A stretch of DNA of 64,000 bases. Source: Streptomyces coelicoflavus (GTDB taxonomy: Bacteria > Actinomycetota > Actinomycetes > Streptomycetales > Streptomycetaceae). Numbering within the stretch: position 1 is the stretch's first letter; each line of letters opens with the position of its first letter. Below the pieces are notes generated by a model. It ran no database searches. It had not been told where the DNA came from and saw nothing but the letters and a program-made list of their open reading frames with translations. The position numbers were made by a program, and so were the translations under genes. The stretch lies in assembly GCF_003112555.1 (NCBI RefSeq), contig NZ_BEWB01000004.1, positions 496,001-560,000 of the forward strand. The letters run 5' to 3'. Positions 52,123-61,196 of the stretch are shown one piece after another.

Positions 52123-52194
52123 ATGGCTGTCGTTGAGCCGGGCACTGCCCGCATCCGGAAGTTCGTCAAGTCCACCTCCGTGGCCGCCGGCTGA
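52123..52194 (+). CDS. Small ORF upstream of rsgA (23 residues)
   Basis: ATG 52123 follows a GGAGG site with a 9-base spacing, a better ribosome site than that of rsgA itself. The peptide starts MAVVEPGTARIRKFVKS, ends TSVAAG and has a basic middle. It ends 60 bases before the rsgA TTG start and shares its strand. It could be a leader peptide that controls rsgA translation or a small functional protein. Comparison with related genomes is not available here, so this rests on the ribosome site and codon pattern alone. Confidence 0.5.
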   Translation: MAVVEPGTARIRKFVKSTSVAAG

Positions 52195-52254
52195 CACCAC
52201 CTCACTTCCCGCGTACGCACGCGGACGCCGGGGCCGCCCTGTGAAGGGTTTCCC

Positions 52255-53373
52255 TTGAACCTCGCTTCGTCTCTCTCCTCTTCCGCCTTCTCCTCCTCGC
52301 ACCCGCTCGCCCCGTACGGCTGGGACGCGGACTGGGAGTCGGAGTTCGCCCCCTACGCCGCCGAAGGGCTGCTGCCGGGCCGGGTCGTCCGGGTCGACCG
52401 CGGGCAGTGCGACGTCGTCACCGCGGACGGCCTCGTGCGGGCCGACACCGCGTTCGTCACCCCCAACGACCCGCTGCGCGTGGTCTGCACCGGCGACTGG
52501 GTCGCCGTCGACCCCGAGGGCGGCACCCCGCGCTACGCACGGACGTGTCTGCCGCGGCGTACCGCCTTCGTGCGCTCCACCTCCTCCAAGCGGTCCGAGG
52601 GGCAGATCCTCGCGGCCAACGTCGACCACGCGATCGTCGCGGTGTCGCTCGCGGCCGAGCTGGACCTCGCCCGCATCGAACGGTTCCTCGCCCTCGCCTG
52701 GGAGTCCGGGGCGCAGCCCCTGGTCGTCCTCACCAAGGCCGACCTCGTGCCCGACCCGGTGACCCTGGCGTACCTCGTCCAGGACGTGGAGACCGCCGCG
52801 CCCGGCGTGCCGGTGCTGTCCGTCAGCGCCGAGCAGGGGGAGGGGCTCGACGTGCTCGCCGCCATCGTCTCCGGCGGCACCGCCGTGCTGCTCGGACAGT
52901 CCGGCGCCGGCAAGTCCACCCTCGCCAACGCGCTGCTCGGCGAGGACGTCATGGGCGTCCAGGCCATCCGCGACGTCGACGGCAAGGGACGGCACACCAC
53001 CACCACCCGCAACCTCCTCGCCCTGCCCGGCGGGGGCGTACTGATCGACACCCCCGGGCTGCGGGGCGTCGGGCTGTGGGACGCGGGCAGCGGCGTGGAC
53101 CAGGTGTTCGCCGAGATCGCGGAGCTGGCCGAGGAGTGCCGGTTCCACGACTGCGCCCACGAGAGCGAGCCGGGCTGCGCCGTCCTCGCCGCCATCGACA
53201 GCGGCGCACTGCCCGAACGGCGGCTGGAGAGCTACCGCAAGCTCATGCGGGAGAACCAGCGCATCGTCGCCAAGACCGACGCCCGCATGAGGGCCGAGAT
53301 CCGAAAGGAGTGGAAGCGCCGGGGCGCCATCGGCAAGGCGGCGATGGAGGCCAAGAGGGGCGGCCTGCGGTAG
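52255..53373 (+). CDS. rsgA: Ribosome small-subunit-dependent GTPase A
   Basis: The 372-residue protein starts at TTG 52255 with a GAAGGG site. It has an OB-fold N-terminal domain and a circularly permuted GTPase domain: the G4 motif LTKADL comes before G1 GQSGAGKST, with a G3 IDTPGLRG. A C-terminal zinc finger has the Cys/His pattern CRFHDCAHESEPGC. RsgA releases RbfA during late maturation of the 30S subunit. The N-terminal Ser-rich stretch (residues 4-15) is unusual. A small ORF lies in its leader. Confidence 0.95.
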   Translation: MNLASSLSSSAFSSSHPLAPYGWDADWESEFAPYAAEGLLPGRVVRVDRGQCDVVTADGLVRADTAFVTPNDPLRVVCTGDWVAVDPEGGTPRYARTCLPRRTAFVRSTSSKRSEGQILAANVDHAIVAVSLAAELDLARIERFLALAWESGAQPLVVLTKADLVPDPVTLAYLVQDVETAAPGVPVLSVSAEQGEGLDVLAAIVSGGTAVLLGQSGAGKSTLANALLGEDVMGVQAIRDVDGKGRHTTTTRNLLALPGGGVLIDTPGLRGVGLWDAGSGVDQVFAEIAELAEECRFHDCAHESEPGCAVLAAIDSGALPERRLESYRKLMRENQRIVAKTDARMRAEIRKEWKRRGAIGKAAMEAKRGGLR

Positions 53374-53414
53374 CCGACAGGCCCTCCGGACCCCTCCAGC
53401 GCGATGTCCGATTT

Positions 53415-53442
53415 CCGCCAGCCCGGATTTCCGGTCTGGCGG
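53415..53442. promoter_or_regulatory. Inverted repeat upstream of the ada-alkA gene
   Basis: CCGCCAG and CTGGCGG form a perfect 7-base inverted repeat with a 14-base spacer, ending 12 bases before the preferred GTG start. It overlaps the GGAG ribosome site, so it could be a regulator site or an mRNA hairpin that limits translation. Ada-type proteins regulate their own genes after methylation. Confidence 0.45.
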
Positions 53443-53454
53443 AGACTGGAGGGC

Positions 53455-54885
53455 GTGACACCGACAGCGGAGTACGAGAAGACACGCGAAGACGGCAGGT
53501 ACGAGGCCGTGCGGAGCCGGGACGCCCGATTCGACGGCGCGTTCTTCTTCGCCGTCGAGACCACCGGCATCTACTGCCGGCCCAGCTGCCCCGCGGTCAC
53601 CCCGAAGCGGCACAACGTGCGGTTCTTCGCGACGGCCGCCGCCGCGCAGGGCTCCGGTTTCCGGGCCTGCCGGCGGTGCCGTCCCGACGCCGTGCCGGGC
53701 TCCGCCGACTGGAACGTCCGCGCCGACGTCGTCGGCCGGGCCATGCGGCTGATCGGCGACGGTGTCGTCGACCGCGAGGGCGTCGCCGGACTCGCCGGAC
53801 GGCTCGGCTACAGCGCCCGCCAGGTGCAGCGCCAGCTCACCGCCGAGGTGGGCGCGGGGCCCGTGGCCCTGGCCCGCGCCCAGCGGGCGCACACCGCGCG
53901 CGTCCTGTTGCAGACCACCGGACTGCCCGTGACCGAGATCGCCTTCGCGTCCGGCTTCGCCAGCGTGCGGCAGTTCAACGACACGATCCGGGCCGTGTAC
54001 GCGGCCACCCCGAGCGAGCTGCGCGCCGCCGCCCCGGCCCGCGACCGGGCCGCCCGGCGCACGGCCACCCCCACCGCCGGCGTCCCGCTGCGCCTCGCCC
54101 ACCGGGGCCCCTACCAGCCCGGCCCGGTCTTCGACCTGCTCCAGCGGGAGGCCGTCGCCGGGGTGGAGGAGGTGAGCGGCGAAAGCGGCCGACGCGTCTA
54201 CCGGCGCACCCTGCGCCTGCCGTACGGCACCGGGATCGTCGCCGTCCAGGAACGGACGGGGCGGGCCGGGCGGCCCGGCACCGGCACCGGCGGCTGGCTG
54301 GAGGCCCGCCTCCACCTCACCGACCTGCGCGACCTGACCACCTCCGTACAGCGGCTGCGGCGGCTGTTCGACCTCGACGCCGACCCGTACGCCGTCGACG
54401 AGCGGCTCGGCGCCGACCCCCGGCTCGCCCCGCTGGTCGCCGCCCGCCCGGGACTGCGCTCACCGGGCACCGCCGACCCCGACGAACTGGCGGTACGGGC
54501 CCTGGTGGGGCGCGCGGAGGCCGAGCGGCTCGTCCAGCGGTACGGCAAGGTGCTCGACGCACCCTGCGGCACCCTCACCCACCTCTTCCCCGAACCGGCC
54601 GTCCTCGCCGAGGCCGCGCCGGACGGCACCGCGGGCGCCCTCGCCGCCGCCCTCGCCGACGGCGCCGTACGCCTGGACCCGGGCGCCGACCGGGACGACG
54701 CCGAGCGCGCCCTGCTCGCCGTGCCCGGCGTGGACGCCCGTACCGTCGCCGTCGTGCGCACCCGCGCCCTCGGCGACCCGGACGTCGCCCCGCCCGGCAC
54801 CGACGTGCCCGACACCTGGCGCCCCTGGCGCTCGTACGCACTGAACCACCTGCGCGCAGCAGGAGACTGGGAGAACGACCGATGA
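53455..54885 (+). CDS. Ada-AlkA fusion: methyl-phosphotriester sensor, AraC HTH and 3-methyladenine glycosylase
   Basis: The 476-residue protein combines three domains. Residues 1-85 form the Ada zinc domain with Cys41, Cys45, Cys72 and Cys75 (CRPSCP, CRRCRP), which accepts methyl groups from DNA phosphotriesters. Residues 95-190 form an AraC-type HTH (GYSARQVQRQLTAE, ASGFASVRQFNDTIR). The rest is AlkA_N plus HhH-GPD glycosylase (PGVDARTVAVVRTRAL). GTG 53455 fits the family N-terminus and has a GGAG site; ATG 53404 is an alternative that would put the inverted repeat inside the gene. It is followed by ogt. Confidence 0.93.
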   Translation: MTPTAEYEKTREDGRYEAVRSRDARFDGAFFFAVETTGIYCRPSCPAVTPKRHNVRFFATAAAAQGSGFRACRRCRPDAVPGSADWNVRADVVGRAMRLIGDGVVDREGVAGLAGRLGYSARQVQRQLTAEVGAGPVALARAQRAHTARVLLQTTGLPVTEIAFASGFASVRQFNDTIRAVYAATPSELRAAAPARDRAARRTATPTAGVPLRLAHRGPYQPGPVFDLLQREAVAGVEEVSGESGRRVYRRTLRLPYGTGIVAVQERTGRAGRPGTGTGGWLEARLHLTDLRDLTTSVQRLRRLFDLDADPYAVDERLGADPRLAPLVAARPGLRSPGTADPDELAVRALVGRAEAERLVQRYGKVLDAPCGTLTHLFPEPAVLAEAAPDGTAGALAAALADGAVRLDPGADRDDAERALLAVPGVDARTVAVVRTRALGDPDVAPPGTDVPDTWRPWRSYALNHLRAAGDWENDR

Positions 54886-55406
54886 CCACCCCGACCTACT
54901 GGTACGAGACCGACAGTCCCGTCGGGCGGCTGCTCCTCACCGCCGGCCCCGACGGGGCGCTCACCTCCCTCTCCGTGCCCGGGCAGAAGGGCGGCCGGAG
55001 CGTCCAGGACGGCTGGCTGCGCGACGCCGGGCCCTTCCGGGCGGCAGCGGAGCAGCTCGCGGCCTACTTCGCCGGGGAGCTGACGGAGTTCCGGCTGCCG
55101 CTGCGCGCCGAGGGCACCGCCTTCCGGGAGCGCGTGTGGGCCGCCCTGGACGACGTGCCCTACGGGGCGACGACGACGTACGGCGAGATCGCCGCCCGCA
55201 TCGGCGCCTCGCGGCCGGCGGTACGCGCCGTCGGCGGCGCGATCGGCGCCAACCCGCTGCTGATCCTCCGCCCCTGCCACCGGGTGATCGGCGCCGACGG
55301 CTCCCTGACCGGGTACGCGGGCGGTCTGGAACGCAAGACGCGGCTGCTGACGCTGGAGGGCGCCCCGGTCAGCCGGCCAGCACCGCTCCCAGCCACGCCC
55401 CGGTGA
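54882..55406 (+). CDS. ogt: Methylated-DNA-protein-cysteine methyltransferase
   Basis: The 174-residue protein has the transfer motif ILRPCHRVIG with reactive Cys132, the Arg/Tyr helix VPYGATTTYGEIAARIG, and normal length. It takes the methyl from O6-methylguanine in one suicidal step. The ATG overlaps the stop of the ada-alkA gene (ATGA), forming an adaptive-response operon for alkylation repair. Its last 38 bases are antisense to the DUF456 gene, and the C-terminal PAPLPATPR tail is probably not structured. Confidence 0.95.
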   Translation: MTTPTYWYETDSPVGRLLLTAGPDGALTSLSVPGQKGGRSVQDGWLRDAGPFRAAAEQLAAYFAGELTEFRLPLRAEGTAFRERVWAALDDVPYGATTTYGEIAARIGASRPAVRAVGGAIGANPLLILRPCHRVIGADGSLTGYAGGLERKTRLLTLEGAPVSRPAPLPATPR

Positions 55407-55851
55407 TCAGCAGACACGCGAACAGCTCCGTCAGCAGATCGGCGCCGCCGTGGCGCATCGCGGTCCGCAGCGACGCCATCGCCTCGCCGTGCCGCCCGAG
55501 CCGCAGCCGCTCGGCGAGGTAGATGCCGCCCAGGAAGCCGGGGATCGCGCCCAGCACGGGGACGACCACGAAGCCGAGGACGGCGCCCGCACCCCCGTAC
55601 GAGGTCAGCCGGCGCATGGCCTCGTCCCGGCGTCTGCGGCGGGTTGGCAGCGCCCAGCGCACCGCACGGGAGAGCAGCAGGACGACGGTGGCGCCGACGA
55701 GGACCGCCCACGCCAGCGGCCGGGGATCCTTCAGCGCCCACCACAGGACCCCGGCCCACACCAGCCACGACCCGGGTACGCCGGGGAGCAGGATGCCGCA
55801 CAGCCCGAGCAGAATGACCAGGCCGGTCAGGAGGAGGTCCCACGCTCCCAT
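55369..55851 (-). CDS. DUF456 membrane protein
   Basis: The 160-residue protein begins MGAWDLLLTGLVILLGLCGILLPG and has about four hydrophobic segments (5-25, 29-45, 48-66, 88-115), with GAIPGFLGGIYLAE and a Gly-rich hairpin, as in DUF456 proteins. The family function is unknown. It converges with ogt, the 3' ends overlapping by 38 bases. An 8-base inverted repeat (55861-55897) lies upstream of its start. Confidence 0.85.
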   Translation of the reverse strand: MGAWDLLLTGLVILLGLCGILLPGVPGSWLVWAGVLWWALKDPRPLAWAVLVGATVVLLLSRAVRWALPTRRRRRDEAMRRLTSYGGAGAVLGFVVVPVLGAIPGFLGGIYLAERLRLGRHGEAMASLRTAMRHGGADLLTELFACLLITGAWLGAVLAG

Positions 55852-55942
55852 CTGTCCAGGGTGCCGGAGTCCGGCCCGGCCCGCAGAAGTCCGGCACGGC
55901 GTCCGGGGCTCCTCCGCCTCCTCTCGACCGCTCCTGGCTCCT

Positions 55943-56944
55943 TCAGCGCTCTCCGTGCTCCCTGGGCTCTCTGGCCACCCACTCCCGCTCGTAGGCGTGC
56001 CAGCCCAGCTGGAGCCGGGTGGTGACCCCGGTCAGCTCCATCAGGCGCTTCACCCGCCGCTGTACCGTGCGCAGGCCCAGGTCGAGCTGCTTGGCGACGC
56101 TCGCGTCGGTCAGACCGGCGAGCAGCAGGGAGAGGATCTCGAGGTCGGTGCCGTCCGGGCCGTCCGGGCCGTGCTCGGTCACGCCGGCGGTGCCCAGGCG
56201 CAGCGGGAGGGCGTCCCGCCACACCGCCTCGAAGAGGCCCGACAGCAGCTCGAGCAGTCCGCTCGCGTGCACGACCAGCGCGGCGGGCTCCGAGGAGTGC
56301 GCGGTGAGCGGCACCAGGGCCAGGGAGCGGTCGGCGACGACCAGTTTGGTCGGCACCCGGTCCACGACCCGGACCTGCTCGTCGCGGGCCAGCGCGGCGG
56401 TCAGCTCCGTGACGCCGGTCGGCAGGTCGAGCACCGACCGCTCGACCACCACGCGGTAGCGGACACCGCGTCCGGTGGCCTGCTCCTCCGCGTCGTTCTC
56501 CATGCCGGTCACGGCGACCGGCCGGTCGGTGACCAGCGCGCAGACCTCGTCGTTCGCGCCGAGTTGCAGCTGGAGGAAGCGCCGGGCGACGGCCGCGGCG
56601 CCGGTCACCACCTCCACCAGGTCGTGCACGGCGGGCTCGGCCGCCGCCGCCCGGTACTCCTCCGCCAGCAGGGCCGCCGCCAGCTCCGCCCGGTCCAGTT
56701 CGTGCCGCTGTTGGGTCAGCAGGGCGCCCAGCGCGACGCCCGGCGGAGCCGCGACCCAGCGTCCCGGGCGGGCCGAGGACTGGGCGGCGAGCCCGTTCTG
56801 CTCCAGCCTGCGCAGCGCGCGCTCGGTGTCCTGCTCGCCGAGCTCCAGCCGCCGCGCCAGGTCGGACACGTCGGCCGCCCCCACCGACACCAGCGCGCGG
56901 TACGCCGACTCCTGCGCGTCCTCCAGCCCCAGCACTCCCAGCAT
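55943..56944 (-). CDS. LuxR-type regulator with N-terminal TrmB-like winged helix
   Basis: The 333-residue protein starts at ATG 56944 with a GGGGAGGGG site. Residues 1-60 (LGVLGLEDAQESAYRALVSVGAADVSDLARRLEL) form a TrmB-like winged helix. The middle part resembles a small-molecule sensing domain, and the C-terminus is a LuxR-type HTH (DLEILSLLLAGLTDASVAKQLDLGLRTVQRRVKRLMELT). Streptomyces has many such regulators. It is divergent from the PP2C-like gene with 288 bases between. Confidence 0.87.
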   Translation of the reverse strand: MLGVLGLEDAQESAYRALVSVGAADVSDLARRLELGEQDTERALRRLEQNGLAAQSSARPGRWVAAPPGVALGALLTQQRHELDRAELAAALLAEEYRAAAAEPAVHDLVEVVTGAAAVARRFLQLQLGANDEVCALVTDRPVAVTGMENDAEEQATGRGVRYRVVVERSVLDLPTGVTELTAALARDEQVRVVDRVPTKLVVADRSLALVPLTAHSSEPAALVVHASGLLELLSGLFEAVWRDALPLRLGTAGVTEHGPDGPDGTDLEILSLLLAGLTDASVAKQLDLGLRTVQRRVKRLMELTGVTTRLQLGWHAYEREWVAREPREHGER

Positions 56945-57232
56945 CAGGCGTCGCCCCTCCCCGGAACCATGATCATCTCTGCCGGCGGGGACGTCCATGG
57001 CGGAAAACGGCCACGGCACAAACCCGCCCGCGGACATCATCGCCGTACCGCCGGTCACTCTGCCAAGGTGGCGTCGCCGAGCGGTCCTCCCGTGGGGGGT
57101 GGGGCCGCTCGGCCACCCCACCTCGCAGAACCGTTCGACGCGTCCCCCGACACGCCGCCCGGCGCGCGACGGTCCGCCCGAATTTCCCGATGCCCCGTTT
57201 TCATCCGGCTCCCTCGGTGGACAATCAGGAGC

Positions 57233-58813
57233 ATGAGTCAGCAGGGGGGAAGGCCCACCGGTCCCACCGGTCCCACCGGTCCTGAGGACGACTGGTGGGG
57301 GCAGCTGTACGACGACTCCACCGACGACACCGGCCCCACGGCCGCACCCGATTCCCTGGACGACCGCTTCGCCTCGGCGTCCGGAACGGTGGCCCGCCGT
57401 CCCGGCCCCGGCCCCGACGACCCGGCGGCACCGCCCCCCGCCCCGCCCGAACCCAGGACCCCTCGGTGGGCCCCGGCGAAGCCCCCGGGCGTCCCCGGCC
57501 CCCGCACGGCGGGACCGGCGCCGGGGCCCGCACGGCCCGGCACCCCACCGCCCGCAGCGCCCCCGCCGGCGTCCGGGACCGCAGAGCCCTCGCCGCCCCC
57601 GCCCCCGCCCCCGCCGTCCCCGGCGTCCGGCGGCCGGAGCCGGGGTGGTGATCCGCGAGGGCTCACCACCTCGGGGAGCGGCGCCGCCGACCTCACCGAA
57701 CCGCCCGCCGCCGTTCCGCCGCCCCGGACCGCGTCCGGCCTGCCCCCGCTGCCGTCCTCGTTCGCCCCCTCGCCGCCCGCCGGACCGGACGGCGCCGACC
57801 GCGACTATGTCGGCAGCGGGCCGCCCACCTACGACGCCGAGCCCACCGCGCTGCCGCCCGCCGATCCGGACGGACTCGACGGGCTGGTCCCCGACACCGT
57901 GCTGGAAGGCGCCCGGTACGGGGCGTGCACGCTGCGGGCCGTCTCCGTGCGCGGGGACTCCGCCCGGTACCGGGGGGAGCCGCGGCGCGACGCGCTGCTC
58001 GTCGCCCGGTTCGGTACCGGCGAGCAGGCGCTGGTCCTGGTGGCGATGGCGACCGGCGCCCGCGCGACCGCGGGGGCGCACCGGGCGGCCGCCGAGGTGT
58101 GCCGGTGGATCGGGCGGGCCGTGGGGCGCAGTCACGCGCGGCTCGCCGAGGACCTGCGGGCCGCCCGGCGCGGCGACCTGAAGTCCGGCCTGCACCGGCT
58201 CACCGACCGCAGCCTCGGCCGACTCCGCGCCGGCGCCGCCGAACAGGGCCTCGCTCCGGACGAGTACGCGGCCACCCTGCGCTGCCTGCTGCTGCCCGCC
58301 GACCCGGAGTGCCGCACCCGGGTGTTCTTCGGCGTCGGCGCGGGCGGACTGCTGCGACTGCGCGACGGCATCTGGCGGGAAATGGAGCCGGACGCCGGTG
58401 ACGTCACCGGCGAGCCCGTCCTCGGCTTCGGCTCCACGCCCGGAGGAACGCCCGGGAGCACCACCCCGGGCGGCGCCCTCTACGACGCGCCCAGCGAGAC
58501 ACCCGAGGGCGACCGGCTCACCATGGACCTCGGCATCACCCCGGCCCCGGGGCCGTACGACGGCCCGCCCGCGGAACCGCCCCGCGCGCCCTTCCGCTTC
58601 CGGGCCTCCGTAGCCCGCCCGGGTGATGTGCTCCTGATGTGCACCGCGGGCCTCGCCGAGCCGCTGCTGAACGAGCCCGGGCTGGGTGAACTCCTCGCGC
58701 GGAGGTGGGCGGGCCGCCCGGCGCCCGGACTCGGGGAGTTCCTCGCCGACAGCGGCGTGCGGGTCAAGGGATACGCGGACGACCGTACGGCCGCCGCCGT
58801 TTGGGAGGCGTGA
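57233..58813 (+). CDS. PP2C-like protein with long Pro-rich N-terminus
   Basis: The 526-residue protein starts MSQQGGRPTGPTGPTGP after a CAGGA site. Residues 1-215 are Pro/Gly-rich and presumably disordered, including a GPT triplet repeat and a run of Pro. The C-terminal 300 residues resemble PP2C-type serine/threonine phosphatases at low similarity: GARYGACTLRAVSVRGDSARYRGE, DALLVARFG, ALVLVAMATG, ARPGDVLLMCTAGLAEPL, and DDRTAAAVWE at the end. The metal-binding Asp of active PP2C enzymes (DG.GG) is not clear, so activity is uncertain. Confidence 0.72.
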   Translation: MSQQGGRPTGPTGPTGPEDDWWGQLYDDSTDDTGPTAAPDSLDDRFASASGTVARRPGPGPDDPAAPPPAPPEPRTPRWAPAKPPGVPGPRTAGPAPGPARPGTPPPAAPPPASGTAEPSPPPPPPPPSPASGGRSRGGDPRGLTTSGSGAADLTEPPAAVPPPRTASGLPPLPSSFAPSPPAGPDGADRDYVGSGPPTYDAEPTALPPADPDGLDGLVPDTVLEGARYGACTLRAVSVRGDSARYRGEPRRDALLVARFGTGEQALVLVAMATGARATAGAHRAAAEVCRWIGRAVGRSHARLAEDLRAARRGDLKSGLHRLTDRSLGRLRAGAAEQGLAPDEYAATLRCLLLPADPECRTRVFFGVGAGGLLRLRDGIWREMEPDAGDVTGEPVLGFGSTPGGTPGSTTPGGALYDAPSETPEGDRLTMDLGITPAPGPYDGPPAEPPRAPFRFRASVARPGDVLLMCTAGLAEPLLNEPGLGELLARRWAGRPAPGLGEFLADSGVRVKGYADDRTAAAVWEA

Positions 58814-58841
58814 GGCCGCTCGCTGTGGCATAGCTGGAGCC

Positions 58842-60584
58842 ATGGCCAAACAGAACGTCGCGGAACAGTTCGTCGACATCCTCACCCGCGCCGGGGTGGA
58901 GCGCCTCTACGGAGTCGTCGGGGACAGCCTCAACCCGATCGTGGACGCCGTGCGCCGCCATTCCGGCATCGAATGGGTGCATGTGCGGCACGAGGAGACC
59001 GCCGCCTTCGCCGCCGGCGCGGAGGCCCAGATCACCGGGAAGCTGGCCGCGTGCGCCGGCTCCTGCGGCCCCGGCAACCTCCACCTCATCAACGGGCTCT
59101 ACGACGCCCACCGCTCCATGGCCCCCGTCCTCGCCCTGGCCTCGCAGATCCCGTCGAGCGAGATCGGCCTGGGCTTCTTCCAGGAAACCCACCCCGACCA
59201 GCTGTTCCGCGAGTGCAGCCACTACAGCGAGCTGATCTCCAGCCCCAAGCAGATGCCCAGGCTGCTCCAGACCGCCATCCAGCACGCCGTCGGCCAGGGC
59301 GGCGTCAGCGTCGTCTCCCTGCCCGGCGACATCGCCGACGAGCCCGCCCCGGAGAAGGCCGCCGAGACGGCCCTCGTCACCTCCCGGCCCACCGTCCGGC
59401 CCGGCGACGAGGAGATCGACCGCCTGGTGCGGATGATCGACGACGCCGAGCGGGTCACCCTGTTCTGCGGCAGCGGCACGGCGGGCGCGCACGCCGAGGT
59501 CATGGAGTTCGCCGGGAAGCTCAAGGCCCCGGTGGGACACGCCCTGCGGGGCAAGGAGTTCATCCAGTACGACAACCCCTACGACGTCGGCATGAGCGGA
59601 CTCCTCGGCTACGGCGCCGCCTACGAGGCGACCCACGAGTGCGACCTGCTGCTCCTGATCGGCACCGACTTCCCGTACAACGCCTTCCTCCCCGACGACG
59701 TGAAGATCGCCCAGATCGACGTCCGGCCCGAGCACCTGGGCCGGCGTTCCAAACTGGACCTCGCGGTGTGGGGCGACGCCCGGGAGACGCTGCGCTGCCT
59801 GATCCCGCGGGTGAAGGAGAAGAAGAACCGCCGCTTCCTCGACCGGATGCTGAAGAAGCACGCGGACGCCCTGGAGGGGGTGGTCAAGGCGTACACCCGC
59901 AAGGTCGACAAGCACGTCCCGATCCACCCCGAGTACGTGGCCGCCGTGCTGGACGACATGGCCGACGACGACGCGGTGTTCACCGTCGACACCGGGATGT
60001 GCAACGTCTGGGCGGCCCGTTACATCTCGCCCAACGGCCGTCGCCGCATCATCGGTTCCTTCTCCCACGGCTCGATGGCCAACGCCCTGCCGATGGCGAT
60101 CGGCGCCCAGTTCACCGACCGGCGCCGGCAGGTCGTGTCGATGTCCGGCGACGGCGGCTTCACCATGCTGATGGGCGACTTCCTCACCCTCGTCCAGCAC
60201 GATCTGCCGGTGAAGGTCGTGCTGTTCAACAACTCGTCGCTGAGCATGGTCGAGTTGGAGATGCTGGTCGCCGGCCTGCCCTCGCACGGCGTGGCCAACA
60301 AGAACCCGGACTTCGCCGCCGTCGCCGAGGCCTGCGGCGCCTTCGGGGTGCGGGTGGAGAAGCCCAAGGACCTGGCGGGGGCGCTGAAGGCGGCGTTCAA
60401 GCACAAGGGTCCCGCCCTCGTCGACGTCGTCACCGACCCCAACGCCCTGTCCATCCCGCCGAAGATCAGCGCCGACATGGTCACCGGCTTCGCCCTGTCC
60501 GCCTCGAAGATCGTCCTGGACGGCGGCGTCGGACGCATGGTCCAGATGGCCCGCTCCAACCTGCGCAACATGCCCCGGCCGTGA
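58842..60584 (+). CDS. poxB: Pyruvate dehydrogenase (quinone)/pyruvate oxidase
   Basis: The 580-residue thiamine-diphosphate enzyme matches PoxB closely: VRHEETAAFAAGAEAQITGKL with the catalytic Glu near residue 51, AGSCGPGNLHLINGLYDAHR, FQETHPDQLFRECSHY, and the cofactor motif GDGGFTMLMGDFLTL. It decarboxylates pyruvate to acetate and passes electrons to quinone at the membrane. The C-terminal helix that binds lipid in the E. coli enzyme has a plausible counterpart (VGRMVQMARSNLRN). A ribosome site GGAG precedes the ATG. A hairpin follows. Confidence 0.95.
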   Translation: MAKQNVAEQFVDILTRAGVERLYGVVGDSLNPIVDAVRRHSGIEWVHVRHEETAAFAAGAEAQITGKLAACAGSCGPGNLHLINGLYDAHRSMAPVLALASQIPSSEIGLGFFQETHPDQLFRECSHYSELISSPKQMPRLLQTAIQHAVGQGGVSVVSLPGDIADEPAPEKAAETALVTSRPTVRPGDEEIDRLVRMIDDAERVTLFCGSGTAGAHAEVMEFAGKLKAPVGHALRGKEFIQYDNPYDVGMSGLLGYGAAYEATHECDLLLLIGTDFPYNAFLPDDVKIAQIDVRPEHLGRRSKLDLAVWGDARETLRCLIPRVKEKKNRRFLDRMLKKHADALEGVVKAYTRKVDKHVPIHPEYVAAVLDDMADDDAVFTVDTGMCNVWAARYISPNGRRRIIGSFSHGSMANALPMAIGAQFTDRRRQVVSMSGDGGFTMLMGDFLTLVQHDLPVKVVLFNNSSLSMVELEMLVAGLPSHGVANKNPDFAAVAEACGAFGVRVEKPKDLAGALKAAFKHKGPALVDVVTDPNALSIPPKISADMVTGFALSASKIVLDGGVGRMVQMARSNLRNMPRP

Positions 60585-60593
60585 CCGTACGGA

Positions 60594-60625
60594 CCCCCGG
60601 CCCGAAACTCGATGACTGCCGGGGG
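60594..60625 (+). terminator. Hairpin after poxB
   Basis: CCCCCGGC (60594-60601) pairs with GCCGGGGG (60618-60625) over a 16-base loop, starting 10 bases after the poxB stop. The loop is long, so the confidence is limited. Confidence 0.45.
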
Positions 60626-60736
60626 CCCGAACGGGCAAGGCTTTCCCCGTGAAGATGTTCGACCCGGACGGGACGGACCGGACAGACAGGGGGAAGCGAC
60701 ATCAGCGCGCCGACGGGGGACATGAAGGAGGAGGCG

Positions 60737-61147
60737 GTGTCACAGCTCAGGCGATTGCTCGGCCGGGCCGACCTGCGGGCGGTGCCCGAGGCCCGGCGGG
60801 CCCTGCGTGAGCTGCTGCGGCACTGGGGCGGGCCCGGACAGTCGGAGGTCGCGGAGCTGCTCACCAGCGAGCTGGTCACCAACGCGCTCGTCCACACCGA
60901 CGAGGGCGCCGTCCTGACCGCGACGGTCGGGCCGCGTGCCCTGCGGGTCGAGGTCCGGGACTTCGTGGGCCGGGGCGGACAGCCCCGGCCGCGCGCCCCG
61001 CAGGAGGGGAGCACCAACGGCAGGGGGCTGGTCCTGGTCGAGTCGCTCGCCGACGCCTGGGGCGTACGGCCCTGCGAGGTGGGCAAGTCGGTCTGGTTCG
61101 AACTGGGCGCGGAACCGGGCGAGGAGGCAGGCGCCGAAGCGGCCTGA
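60737..61147 (+). CDS. HATPase-fold ATP-binding protein (RsbW type)
   Basis: The protein has 136 residues from GTG 60737, chosen because AAGGAGG lies 5 bases upstream; ATG 60722 would add five residues. LLTSELVTNALVHTDE is the N box, VEVRDF the start of the G1 region (degenerate), and GRGLVLVESLADAWGV the G2 box. It is an RsbW-like kinase or anti-sigma protein of unknown partner. The last residues are Glu/Ala rich. The stop codon lies within a perfect terminator hairpin. Confidence 0.85.
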   Translation: MSQLRRLLGRADLRAVPEARRALRELLRHWGGPGQSEVAELLTSELVTNALVHTDEGAVLTATVGPRALRVEVRDFVGRGGQPRPRAPQEGSTNGRGLVLVESLADAWGVRPCEVGKSVWFELGAEPGEEAGAEAA

Positions 61148-61172
61148 GGCGCCGGGGTGACCCGGCGCCTCA
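61145..61172. terminator. Bidirectional terminator between convergent genes
   Basis: TGAGGCGCCGGG-GTGA-CCCGGCGCCTCA is a perfect 12-base-pair stem with a 4-base loop. It includes the HATPase stop codon and lies 24 bases before the DUF2637 stop on the other strand, so it can serve both genes. Confidence 0.8.
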
Positions 61173-61196
61173 GCGTATCGGTGCGGTGCGCCCGTC

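Noticed and set aside
57590..57630. C-rich run as a regulatory element
   Set aside because: It encodes the Pro run of the PP2C-like protein in frame and needs no other explanation.
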